Positions 24,431 to 37,179 of a stretch of 64,000 bases of DNA are shown here, piece after piece (the stretch's first letter is position 1; each line of letters begins with the position of its first letter). The DNA comes from Impatiens glandulifera (taxonomy: Eukaryota > Streptophyta > Magnoliopsida > Ericales > Balsaminaceae): contig NC_061868.1 in the NCBI RefSeq assembly GCF_907164915.1, forward strand, positions 48,917,689-48,981,688, in the 5' to 3' direction. The position numbers and the translations under genes were made by a program. Under the pieces are notes generated by a model, which saw only the letters and a list, made by a program, of their open reading frames with translations, was not told the DNA's origin and ran no database searches.

Positions 24431-25773
24431 ATTAAGTGTGATATTGACTATGAAGCCAACCCCATATAGGACAAGTTGCTGGTTTTGCCCTCTCAAATAA
24501 GCAATTCTTTTTTTCTTTCTTAGAATAAATTTATTGTTTTTTCAATAAAATAATATATTTTATTTATTTATTTTATTCACCCACCTCAATTTCTTATATT
24601 AAAGTGTATTTCTAGTTGGTAAAAAGTTATATTATAATATTTTTAATTGTGAAAATTGAACTTTAGTCACTTTAATTACTTCATCAAATTAAAAATATAT
24701 ATATTATTCAAAAGTAGAATATATATATATATATATATCATAATCAAAATAAATATTAATTAATTTACAAAATATTATAATAATTAAATATTTGTTAGTA
24801 AAAATATTTATAAAATTAAAAATATTAATATATAATGATAAAAACAAAATTTTAAAATAATGCTGAAAATTAATATGTCCCAAAATTATGATTTTAAATT
24901 CAACTGAGAATAAATAAACTCCTAATTTTTAACACTTATACTAACTTGGTAAGTTATGGTATTATTTTACTATTTTTACTAACGATTTGGTTATATAGTT
25001 GAAATTAAAAAAATCAACTCATAAAGTTGATTAGTGTCTTCCTCTCTTTGATAATTTTATTAAATATATAAATATATATTTTAAAGTGGGATATTTTGTA
25101 TACATGAGCAGGGTTATAAAAATAAGATATTTACATGATTTTATAGATAATTGAAATATTTACTAAATCAAAATATAATTTGATTGTTAAACAAAAGAGA
25201 AGATAATTTTTATTTTTAAAAAATTTTAAATTATATATTATTATTTTTAAATAAATTTATTTTTGTTTGATAAATAAAACATATCTAAATGACAGACACA
25301 AAGTTAAATTTATTTTAAAATTTTTGAAGTTGAAGAGAAGTTTAAAATTAAAAATTTAAGGCTAATTAATTACCCTTCCATTTGTTTGTTGATTTTAGTC
25401 TTACTTAAAAAATTATCTTTAAAATAATAATTTTTATTTGTTTATTAATAAAAGGTTCATCCTTTCTTTAAATAAATATTAAAATTAACCAGATGTCAAT
25501 GGTGTGGATGATAGTTAATTAAAATAAGTAAAACCTAAATGTCAACAAAAATCGTATCCTAATAATGGTCTACGTCACCATGCACAGTAGTACTAGATCT
25601 CATCTTAATTAGAGATATTACTTATTTAGCATATGTATAATCTTTTATAATACTAATTAATTTATTTAATAAACAGTTACAAGTCTATAAATAGTAGGGA
25701 CTATGTGTTTAATTTTTTAAAATTTATTTATGACTTTTTTTTTTGGTCCTTTAACTAGTACCTCTGGGCCACT

Positions 25774-25857
<84 letters not shown>

Positions 25858-28800
25858 AAATTATACTTATTTTTACTAATTTAAATACAAAATTATTATA
25901 TATTTTCAATTTAAACATAATAAAAAATAAAAATATTTGTTTTTTGGCTGGGTATTAGGATGGTTGTGTTACTTGTGTATGTTGATTTATTAAAATAATT
26001 ATAATATTCCAACCCATATGATGAAAATTTTGTTTCATGTAACAACCTTTTGGTCAATTATTGCATTTGGTGGATCACATAAATATGGTTTTGCATGACC
26101 CAACCCCATCCACTCTAAATATTTTTCTTCTTTCCTTTATTTAGTCTTTTTTTTAATATATATATATATAAGTTTAATTATTATATATATTCAATAAATA
26201 CATTGAATGACATGCAGAAATTTATTTCTATGCTTATGCTTCATTCTCTTGTCTTTGTCGGTGTACCTCAAAAATTGTAATAGAAGTTTTTCTTTTTTAA
26301 GGTGTATATATATATAATATTATATAAACGAAAATGATTTAAGTTCAATTACACAAATAATAAAAAATTAGTCACCCAAAATATACCAAACATGCTAGTA
26401 TATGTATAATTATATATACAAATATATTGAAGTTAATTAATTATCCTCAAGATATTAATATTAGTTGTGTGTAAATGGTTGGTGCATATAATTATGTTGT
26501 TTGCAACTAACACATATGATTAAACAGAATATTTATTTGATGTGATCAATATTAATAAACCATAATTACATATTAAGAATAAAAAGTACATCTTAATATT
26601 AATAAGAAATAGTCCTTGTGTGAGTTCTTTTATTTTATATCATAATTGATCATTTAAGATGTCATTTTAAAGTGAGTTTATTTGTTTGTTTTGGATAAGT
26701 AAAATTTAATTATAATCTAAAGTAGTTATGTGATTAAAATTATTGCATAAATTAAATATAATATATATTTTTAGATAATTATTGTTGTTGAGTTAATAAA
26801 GTATATTAAAAATATATAATATTATTCAAATTTGTGTATGATGGGTTACATTATATTAATAGCCATTGTCATTTTTACATTGGACAGCAACATTTAAATC
26901 CTATTAAAATTTGTATATTGGTACTAAGCTAGTTTTCACATTAGACATGAAACATCACTATAATCCATATTATCATATTTTAAACTTTTCAGATATTTGT
27001 ATTGCATTCTATAAGATAATTGTAACATTAAAATATTGCTATTGTTTTAACACAGGTGTTTCATTTTTTTTAGTACCCTATTTTTAATTTATATAATACT
27101 AAATTATACTTTTATTTTAAGTATAGTAATAATTAATTTGTTAATTAATAATGGAGAGTGAGTGGCTGAACATACAATTCCCCACATGCTTGTAGGTGGA
27201 TGATGTATAATAAATGAAGTGTTTATTTTTATTGCATTTTTTTCTATATATTTTATATTTTTTATATTTAGAAAGATAGATTATTTTTTTTACTTTAATT
27301 TAATATTTTTTTAATAAATCAAATTCATAACATTTGGTCTCTTAAATACGCCTTTTATCGCTTAAACTACTTTTTTTTTTCCTAAAACAACTTACGTCAT
27401 TTCATTAAAGGAGAGAAAAAACCTACATGAATTTAGTATTAAGATAAAACAAACATTTGTCTTAACAAACGGAATTGACAAAAATAAAATTCTCACACAC
27501 TGAATAAATAAACATGAGTATAACGATCAAAAAATCAAACAGTCGAACAACCAAGCAACCATGAGTTTTCATCTCGTATTGAAATCGCAAAGATGAGTGA
27601 CTTCATTATAATCAATGCTCTTATTTTGACATAAACTCCTATTTTCTTCATTCTTGAGTATCCGCCTCCAAATACGAAAGAGGGTATTGCAATAAAAAAT
27701 AATGCTTCTCCAAACTTTATCAACTTTGCATCTCACTCTAAAAAACGCCATTGAGTTTCGTTCCCGACCAAGTATGCTATATACATACGCAAATCAACAT
27801 TTGAACACATTTATATATATAATTGATTACCCTTTACTTTTATAATAACAACTGCCTAATATTTAATTTTTAAAAAAATTATATAATTGTCACAACTACA
27901 ATGGATAATATTTAATAAAAATAATAATTATACAAATAAAAACAATGTTTATGCTAAGTAAAAGAGTAAAACTATTAAAATGCAATAACTTCATTTAATA
28001 TATATTATTTTTATTGACTAACATCAAAACTTAGTAATACCATTGTCAATTCAAATTGATATATATTTTACTGTCCAAATTCCCAATCTATATATTAGTT
28101 TATCAAATATTAAAAACAAATTCAAACAATAACAATAGTGAAGATGAAAATAGATATCATATATATGGATCAATTTGTGTTTACATTGGTTATTGTTAAT
28201 AAGTGACTTAAACTTAAAACATGACTAATATTAAAAATGACATGTAAATTAATGTTCTTAGAATCCGGTCCTGACAAACTAGGGCAGCTCACATATCATA
28301 GCAGTCTATTTAATAGAAAAAATAAGATTCTTAGTTAAATTTATTAAGATGTGGTGTTTATGAGTTCTTATTTTACTAAAAATCAATTTAAACTTAAAAT
28401 AGGGTAGTTAAAAAAAAAAATCACTTTTTTTTACATGGGAATAGGGCAACCCAATTCTTGAATTGAACTAACAAATATTTATACGTCAAATTCACTCAGA
28501 TTTTTTTATAACGAGGAGATAATAATTATAAGAATTAAGGTTTAAATATTAGCAGTTAAAAATCTTTATTTTATTTATAGATTTGTACATATCTTTTATT
28601 TATTTTCGTTCAAAATTTATAAATACCAATCCCAATTTTTATAAGTAAACAGGTACGAAAGTCTCGAACTTCCAACTTTAAGGTTTTTAATAAAAATAGT
28701 CTAACCAATTCAATTAGTAATCATTTGTACCTAAAATTTAACAAAATTGCAAAAATGAGGGAGTAAGGATTAAGGCTCTACTCCCGTAGTTACAAATTCT

Positions 28801-29965
28801 TCATAGTTTGCTTATAAATTTTTACAACTCTTTAGTTTATTTAAAAAAAATATATTTAGAACTCTAAAAATCAATCATGTAGTATATTGGTTAATTTTAT
28901 TTTATTTTAAATATATATATACACAAAAATATAAATAATAACAAACTTGATTATTACTATTCTATATAGGGGAGCATAGTTAAATATGACTGAGAAAATT
29001 TTAAATGGCTGACACAATTCAATTCATGAGGCCACCAAATCATCCGAAACTATTGTATTTTTTTTGTAAATTTAATTGAGTATAGATAATCCTAAGTGAG
29101 AAACTTACCCAAATTTTCCATATGATAGCAATAACAACTATATTCAAGCTTAAATAAAAAGAAATAATAATAAATAAATAAAATTCCTCGTTTTAGCATG
29201 GCTTAGAAAAAAAATTTGTGATTATTCTCCCAAAATCCTTTTAAGATCAAATAGCCCATAAACGTTCGGATAATATTTGATAAATTAAAGAAAATGGGGT
29301 TATTATTTGTTTGGCTCGAGGTTAGACCGACTTTAACGAGCTTCAGAGGTGATTTTGAGCAACCCATTGAAGCTAACTGTATCAAGAGATTACTCTTGAA
29401 CCTACTTGCTAATTGTGTACCTTTTTTAGATTTGTCTGTAGCCGCACATTCTTATAAATAAATTATCAAATTAAACCCATGTTTAAATTTGGATTCACAG
29501 TTAAATGCATGTTTTACAATAAAATAAATAAATAATATGTAAAATAATATTATTTTAAATAATTAATATTTAAAATATAGACAGAATACTTCAATATTTT
29601 TGAAATGGATAAATAATTACTGAACTAATAACAAAGTCTTTAAAATGCGTTTCACTACGCAAAATATTTTATTCATTTAATATGTTTTGACTCGTTTAAT
29701 AAGTTTTTAGTTTTAATAAATATGTAACTCGTTTTAATTCGTTTTAATTCATTTCACACGTTTTTGATACGTTTAATACGTTTATGGACGTATAACACAT
29801 TTTTTACACTTTCAACACATTTTTTACATGTTTAACATGTTTTCACATTTTAAAATTGAGATGAAAACAAAAATTTTGCATTAAATTACAACTCTGCAAT
29901 TCCATCCAAAGTACCAAGAACACAAATAAACATAAAGATGAATCAACCAGAACAACACTAGACAT
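24431..29965. other. AT-rich intergenic region
   Basis: No supported gene. It contains an (AT)n tract at 25777-25855. A possible broken LINE-type frame lies on the minus strand at 27535-27751 (weak). A motif family of gtttaatacgttta words lies at 29650-29860, as seen in old plant transposon ends. The remainder is poly-A and poly-T rich. Confidence 0.5.
25777..25855. repeat. (AT)n microsatellite, about 78 bases
   Basis: The longest pure AT dinucleotide tract of the window. It could extrude as a cruciform. It lies in an intergenic region. Confidence 0.95.
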
Positions 29966-30349
29966 TTGTAATTGAAATTAGTATTAATTATTGAGTTGTT
30001 TAAATCTTGAAGAAATTTGAATACAGTTACATTTTTAATACTTGCATTTTCATATTTTATTAGTTTTATTATATGTTAGTTTAGTTTCTCTATTTTTAAT
30101 TCATTTAAAAAAAAATATGATATATATATATATATAATTTTAAAAGTAAAATCTTGAAGTGAATTTATTATTTTATTAACACAAAAATTGTCGTCGTTTT
30201 TTTTTTCTGTCCGTGAAGGTTATTCTTTGTAATAAGGTAACTTAATTTCGTATTTCTTTAGTTGTGTATGATCATAATCAGTTTTTTTCTGGTGTTTATC
30301 ATGTACAGTTTATATTTTGATTTAAATCATGAATTAATATATTTGAAAT

Positions 30350-32030
30350 TTTCAAATAATATTTTTTAAATGTTATTTTATTAGGAAAATATTTTTATTT
30401 TATTATTTTTATTTTCAAATAAATAAATAAGAAAATATTTTCCAAATAATATATTTAAAAAAAAAATATTTTCGAATAAAAACTTTAAATATTTTCGAAA
30501 TAAAAAAACAATAATATATTTGAAATTTTATTATTTATATTTTTAAATAAATAAAAAAAATCAAATAATATATATATAAAAAGAAAATATTTTCGAAGTA
30601 AAAAAACTTCAAATATATTATTGTTTTATATTTGAAAAATATTTTCGAAATTAAAAAACTTTAAATATATTATTGTTTTTTATTTTGGTACAAATAAAAA
30701 AAACTTTAAATATATTATAGGTTTTTATTTGAAAAATATTTTTGAAATAAAAAATAATAATATATTTGAAATTTTCTTATTTATATTTTTAAATAAATAA
30801 ATAAAATAAAATAATATATATATAAAGAAAATATTTTCAAAGTAAAAAACTTCAAATATATTATAGGTTTTATTTGGCATATTTTTATTTTTAAATATTT
30901 TTTTAAAAATAAAATATTTGAAAATAAAAATATGAAAATATTTTTAAAATAATATATTTAAAAAGAAAATATTTTTCAAATAAAAAAATTCAAATATATT
31001 ATTGTTTTTTATTTGGAAAATATTTTTAAAAAGAAATATTTAAAAATAAAAATAAAAAATATTTTCCAAATAAAAAACTTCAAATATAAATATTTTTTAT
31101 TTTTCTTACTTTCATTTTCAATTATTTTTTTAATATATTTAAAAAAAATATTTAAAATAAAAATAATTTTTTTTGAAGGGTTAAGGTGATGTTGCAGTAT
31201 CATTATTTAAATAAAAAACAATAAAATAATTGAATTTTTTTATATGGAAAATATTTCTTTTAAAGTTCAAGTATTTGAGAATAAAAGTAATAAAATATTT
31301 TTTAAATAATCTATTTAAAAAAAAAAATTCAAAAAAAATAGAAAAAATAGTGAATGCTACTATTGAATTGGTTACAGAAGTATTTGAAAAATACTGGTTA
31401 ACAATTACCAATATTTTTATTTTCAAATAATATATTTAAAAAGAAAATATTTACAAAATAAACAAACTTTAAATATATTATTGTTCTTTTATTTGGAAAA
31501 TATTTTATTTTTAAATATATTATTTGGAAAATATTTTTCTTATTTATTTGGAAATAAAAATAAGAAAATATGGTTTAAATAAAAAAAATTTAAATATATT
31601 ATTGTTTTTTATCTAGAAAATATTTTCTTTTATTTTTAAATATATTATTTGGAAAATATTTTCTTATTTATTTGAAAATAAAAATAAGAAAATATGTTTT
31701 AAATAAAAAAAAATTAAATATATTATTGTTTTTTATCTAGAAAATATTTTCTTTTTAAATATATTATTTGAATATTTTTTTCAAATATTTTTTTTTATTC
31801 GTAACAAAAACAATCATGAGTTTCATGAGTTTCATTCATTTGTATTTGTGAATATTTTCTTAATTTTATTTTAAAATATTTTCAAAATAATAATATATTT
31901 AAAGTTTTTTTATATAGAAATAAATATTTTATTTGAAAAATATTTTTTTTATTTTTGTTTTTAAATATATTTAAAAAAAAATATTTGAAAATAAAAATAA
32001 GAAAAATAAAAATAAAAATAAAAAATTCAT
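30350..32030. repeat. AT-only satellite-like tract built on aaaatatttt words
   Basis: About 1.7 kb is composed of variations on gaaaatattttc and tttaaatatattatttgg, many of them self-complementary, with almost no G or C. The words repeat at irregular spacing on both strands (for example near 30660, 31005, 31490, 31610 and 31730). The same words fill 58730-59450. It has no coding content. The open frames across it are Lys/Phe/Ile runs. Confidence 0.75.
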
Positions 32031-32897
32031 AAGAAGCTAAGAACAACGTAATAAAATATGGAAAAATAATTATAGTAATAAAATATGGAAAAATAATTAT
32101 AGAGAATGGAAAATTAATTAATTTAAAAAATTATATTTAATTTTTTATTCTCTCAAATATATATTTATCCAATATAATATATATTTGATAATATATTTTT
32201 GTTATTTAATTTATTATTATTACTATTAATATTTAAAATAAATTATTAATGAAGAGAAGAAAGATAAATAAATTTTTGAAATTTTGCTTAGTCATTTGAC
32301 ATATTTTAAAGAATAAATTAAAAAGAATGAAGAGTAAAGGTGATATGTTACATTATGAGAAAAAAAAATTAACATATTTTTGTGAAAGTGGTACAATCAA
32401 AAGTAAGTAATAATGAAGAGGGAGAAAGAAAAATCAACATATTTTGTGAAAGTGTTACAAAGTGAAACATATCATTTGGAACAATAAATCTCATCTTATT
32501 ATTAGGGTTCAATCCAAAATAATATGTTCCATTATTCACCACTTTTAAAAAAAATAATTATTTTAAATAATAAATCAAAATATTGAAAAAAGAGAATGAA
32601 AAAATTAACCTATTTTGTTAGGGTGGCACAAGAGTGGAACAAATTATTTGGAATAGCAGATCTCAACAAAATAGCCATAATAGTGAAAGGATCATCTCGA
32701 TCATCCAGACATAATCAGATTTATACATGATTGAATTTGTTTTTTCAACCAGTTGTTTATTGACTCATATTAAGCTAATCTAGACGCATAATCATTATTG
32801 AAGATAAGAAAATTAAGTTACCTGGACCATGAAAACCTTGAACTGACAGTCAATTTGTTTGATTTGTTCCATAACATTTTTTTTTTTATTTTTTTTT

Positions 32898-33150
32898 TCT
32901 AATATGAGGAAACAAAATCCACCCTTGTCTCTCACAATTCAACGATTTTCAAATAACCTTTCAAACCCTCCCGCAGCAGCAACACTTTCACCTTTTTAAA
33001 TTTCTCTTAGCATTTCTCTCTGTATCTATTGCCTTCTTGTAAAGGAGAAGCTCTTGTTGGCGTCGGAATCAAAAATTAGTTTGTGTGCATGGAGGTATCT
33101 TTTCTTCTTTTTTATTTAACTTGAACACTGATGTAAATTACTGTATCTGT
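32898..33150 (+). pseudogene. Orphan promoter, 5' UTR and exon 1 copied from the ARID-ELM2 gene
   Basis: This is a forward copy of the minus-strand sequence 56985-56745, covering the leader (ctcccgcagcagcaacactttc, tctattgccttcttg), the short first exon with ATG GAG at 33089-33094, its donor (gag/gtatct) and about 55 bases of intron 1. The identity is obvious by eye. Beyond that the sequence diverges, and no exon 2 or 3 follows. If transcribed it would yield an initiator exon with no partner. The nearest downstream gene is MurE-like, starting at 34269. Confidence 0.8.
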
Positions 33151-33552
33151 ATTGATTGGTGATATTAATATTTTAAAAATAAAAATTTTCCTATTATTAA
33201 TAATATTAATTCTTATAATAAGATATTTTATAATGAAATGAAAACCTTTATTAGAACAAGTATGAACCCAAATAGTCTATATAGTTTTGCAGCATTTGGA
33301 AAAGTATTTTGAGGCTTTGAAAGATTTTTGAGATCAATCTTTATGTGATAGAATAAGGCAACTTGATTAGATTATGGGATGACAATTGGATTGAAAAGCT
33401 TAGCTTAACTAACATTTATTTGAACTTGTTATTTGTAAAGAGGCATTGATTGAGATAAATGTTTAATGTTTCACTATCTTGTTATATGTACTTCAAATAA
33501 GCAAAATCCTTTTGGACTAAGCTGTGTAAGAACATTCTATATTTAGTTTTTT

Positions 33553-34268
33553 AGGTGGTGTTACTAATGGGTAATTTTAGGTGGAATGTTATTAAAGGGA
33601 ATTCTTGTTGATGATTGTTGTACCGTACGTGGTGTAAAGATCGATGATGATGATGTGGAGACGGTTTCATACTTTCTTCGTATTACAATGTTATTGACTA
33701 TCAATATTGGTCATCTTTATAGAAAATAACTAATTATTTAAATTAATGAAATTCAACTAAGGATTGAACATTGACAAGGCAGATTAACATGTACAAAATA
33801 ATGTCACATCACGTATTGAAAAAAAGACGTGAATGGAAAGTTTATTAACTTCAATTTACATGAAATTTCACAAAACAAAATATGCCAAGAATAATACTAA
33901 GAAATATGAAAAAAAATCAGATTGGCGGGTATCCGACTGACTGATCCGATGTCGGATAGGATAGTGGTCGAATACCAAGTCGGATACGGATCGCAATTTT
34001 TTTTAAAAAAATACAGGCGGATATCCGATCTTAAATATCGAATCGGATCGATAGGTTTGTCCAATCCTAGTTAAATCTAGTCGACAATTTTAAACATTAT
34101 TTAATAACGTAAAAAATGGTTGATTTTTAGAGTTACAAAATAAAGAAATATTCATATTAATTATTTGTATAAAATAAAATAGTAGAAACAAAAACATTTT
34201 ACAAAAGAGTAGGTCTTCCTTTTTATCACTTGGAAGCTAAAACCCTCTTCATACGGTTTCTCTCTTCA
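33553..34268. other. Spacer and MurE-like gene upstream region
   Basis: 33905-34075 contains inverted gatatccgat and cggataggat words typical of old plant transposon ends. The last 130 bases, with a CT-rich stretch at 34205-34265, should include the 5' UTR of the MurE-like gene. Confidence 0.45.
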
Positions 34269-37179
34269 ATGGCTCTGAATTTCCTCTCTATCCCGCCCTT
34301 CTCGCCATATCCATCTTCTAGAATCTCTCTAAAACCCCAATTCGCTCTCTTCAAACCCTTTCCATTTCTTTCTCTTCCCCCATTCCGACAACCCTTCCAT
34401 AACACTGCCGCAATCGGACCGGATGGGAAGTTCTACCCAACACCCGCCGACGACGACCCACCTGAAGCTCAAGAGGATTCAATGCACGGAGTTTCCAAGT
34501 TTCAGCAGATTCAACGCCAAGCCGACCGAGCAAGGAAGTTACAAGAAGAGGATTTCAAGAAGCACCAGGCGACCTTCCTCAATGCCATAGCAGACGTTGA
34601 AGATGACCCTGATTTGCCCAATTCGATCAATTCGGATGCGTCTGGGGACGATATGTTTGGAGATATTGATAAAGCCATTGCTATGAAGCGGAAGGAATTC
34701 GTGAAACAGGGTCTGTTGAAACCTAACCCAAAGATCGAGATTCCTCAAGGAATAGAAGAATTGGAGCCGGAAGAAGTCGTGGATTTGGAGGAAATTGAAG
34801 AACTACATGGGCTTACTGTAATATCAGATGATTTAGACGAGGAAGATTCGGGAAAGTTGGATGATGAGGTAAATGATGATAATGAAAACCCTAAATCCTC
34901 TGATTTTTCATCGTTTGATATTGATCTTGATCAATTGGGTAAGACTAAAACTAGAATCGTTGAACCCAAGTTTAAGATGACATTAGCTGAACTATTAGAC
35001 GAAGTTAAAGTAGTACCAATATCAGTTTACGGCAATCTAGAGATTGATATAACTGGAATTCAACATGATTCTAGACTAGTTGAGATGGGTGACCTATTTG
35101 TTTGTTGCCTTGGTCGGAAAACAGATGGCCATTTATATCTAACTGAAGCTGATAAAAGAGGAGCAGTTGCAGTTGTTGCAAGTAAAGAGATTGATATTGA
35201 AGAAACTTTAGGGTGTAAAGCATTAGTAATAGTGGAGGACACAAACAATGTTCTTCCTTCGTTAGCTGCTGCGTTTTATCGTTACCCATCGAAGAACATG
35301 TCAGTTATTGGAATCTCGGGAACTGATGGAAAAACAACCACATCCTACTTGGTTAAAAGTATGTACGAATCCATGGGATTAAGAACCGGCATGTTCAGCT
35401 CGGTTTCGAGTTATGTTCATGGCGATAACAAACTCGAATTGGAAAATACGAATCTGGACTCTGTTTTAGCTCAGAAGCTGATGGCAACCATGGTTCATAA
35501 CGGAACAGATTCCCTAGTCATGGAAGCTTCTTCTCGCGGGCTAGCCCAAGGAAAGTACGACGAAATCGATTTTGATATTGCAGTTTTCACGAATCTGACC
35601 AGCGATAGTTTAGATTTCGACGGGTCTGAAGAAGAAAATAGGGAAGCGAATGCCAAGCTTTTTTCGAGGATGGTGGATCCTGAACGGCATAGGAAAGTGG
35701 TTAACATCGACGATCCTAATGCTGCTTTTTTCGTCGCTCAAGGGAGCGGCGACGTGCCTGTGGTCACGTTTGGAATGGAGAATAAGAATGCTGACGTTCA
35801 TCCGTTGAAATTTGAACTGTCGTTGTTTGAGACACAGGTTTTGGTTAATACGCCGGAGGGTATATTGGAGATTTCGTCTGGATTGCTTGGTAGACATAAC
35901 GTGTACAATATCCTTGCTGCTGTTGCGGTTGGAATTGCAGTTGGAGCGCCATTAGAGGATATTGTTAGAGGTGTTGAGGAAGTTGACGCTGTTCCCGGTA
36001 GGTGTGAATTGATTGATGAAGAACAAGCCTTTGGAGTTATAGTGGATTATGCTAAAACCCCAGATGGTTTGTCTAGGTTACTCGATTCGGTTAGGGAACT
36101 CGGCCCGAGGAGGATCATAACCGGTATGTATGTCCATAATTAGGTTAAATTTGTTTTCTTATAAAAAAAAGTGAGATTCTTTTTCATAAACAACCAACAA
36201 AACCAAGTCAACACTAAGTACAACAACAAAATAGAAGGCTTTCTAGGAGCAACATCATAAAGAGTCTTAAAATCTCAAAATAAAAATGAAAATTAAGTGT
36301 TTGTTGAATAAACCAAATGAAAATATCTTAATTTTAAGTACTTGATAGGTATAATTTGATCAAATGTGGAACTAATGCTGGGAAACTATACCCTTCTAGT
36401 GTCGTGTACGTTCTTATAGCTTAATTTGAACTGATACTAAATATCGAATGTTTGACATGAATGAAGTGTTTGGATGTGTCGGTGAGGGTGACAGAGGGAA
36501 GAGACCCGCGATGACAAAGATTGCTACGGATAAAAGCGATGTTACCATCTTGACATCTGACAACCCGAAGAGCGAAGATCCGTGTAAGTTTTTGGATCTT
36601 TTGTTATTTTGACGAAAGTAATGGTTGTATTGACAGCAGATGGATGTTTTTTTGGTAGCAGTGGATATATTGGATGATATGTTGGCTGGAGTTGGATGGA
36701 GTATGCAGGATTATTTGAAATATGGAGAGAACGATTATTACCCGCCACTTCCAAACGGTAACAGGCTTTTCTTGCACGATATAAGAAGAGTAGCTGTTCG
36801 TGCTGGTGTTGCCATGGGTGAGGAAGGAGATATGGTTGTAAGTAGTCGCATCTCTTTACTTTAATTTACTCTTGTTATTGTAATTAAATAGAATGAAGTG
36901 AAAAAATATATATTTTTGATGCGATATTATGAAGGTGGTTGCTGGTAAAGGTCATGAATCGTATCTGATTGATGGCGACAGAAAAGAGTTCTTTGACGAT
37001 CGAGAGGAGTGTCGAGAAGCTCTGCAGTATGTTGACGAACTTCATCAAGCTGGAATTGACACAAGCGAATTCCCATGGAGGTATGATTAAAATGAATTGA
37101 TTCCTATTAATAGAAGAGAGGTTCTTTTAAAGTTATTCATGGTCTTAAGTTATTTTACAGGTTGCCTGAGAGTCATTAA
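34269..37179 (+). CDS. MURE: Plastid MurE-like protein (PEP-associated PAP11 family), active site degenerate
   Basis: Five exons (34269-36123, 36467-36583, 36662-36837, 36935-37080, 37161-37179) give 770 residues. The order is a plastid transit-like N-terminus, the plant-only segment ([20 protein letters not shown], then an acidic stretch near 170-230), and the three Mur-ligase domains, ending FPWRLPESH. In land plants this protein sits in the plastid-encoded RNA polymerase complex and is needed for chloroplast development. Remarkably, ligase hallmarks are changed: GTDGKTTT with Asp353 for Asn, SSRG with Arg423 for His, [10 protein letters not shown] (445, 447 and 451 replace Arg, His and His), Asn461 at the usual carbamylated Lys, and DYAKTPD with Lys596 for His. 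The frame, splice sites and C-terminal [13 protein letters not shown] and VVAGKGHE are intact. It is therefore probably a functional non-enzyme, or a diverged second copy. The last exon codes for only five residues plus the stop. Confidence 0.93.

Larger units (their letters stand above)
29966..33552 (+). repeat. Segmental duplicate (copy A) of 57.76-61.01 kb
   Basis: Three collinear blocks match the second location in the same orientation. 29966-30085 (attgaaattagtattaatt...) matches 57759-57875. 30104-30140 matches 58664-58705. 32898-33000 together with 33185-33552 matches 60530-61010. The block ends in the same words in both places (aagaacattctatatttag). Compared with the other copy, most of the unique right inverted-repeat arm is missing here, but exon 1 of the ARID-ELM2 gene, deleted there, is present. 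Confidence 0.7.

Noticed and set aside
27535..27751. Minus-strand frame resembling a LINE 3' end (WRRILKNEEN)
   Set aside because: It lacks a recognisable domain or zinc finger. It is too weak to annotate as an element.
30990..31430. Lys/Phe/Ile-rich frames on both strands
   Set aside because: Product of AT-only satellite sequence. There is no codon bias or conserved motif.
34230..34268. Earlier start for the MurE-like protein
   Set aside because: The upstream codon is TTG. The first ATG, at 34269, begins a transit-peptide-like MALNFLS sequence that fits the family.
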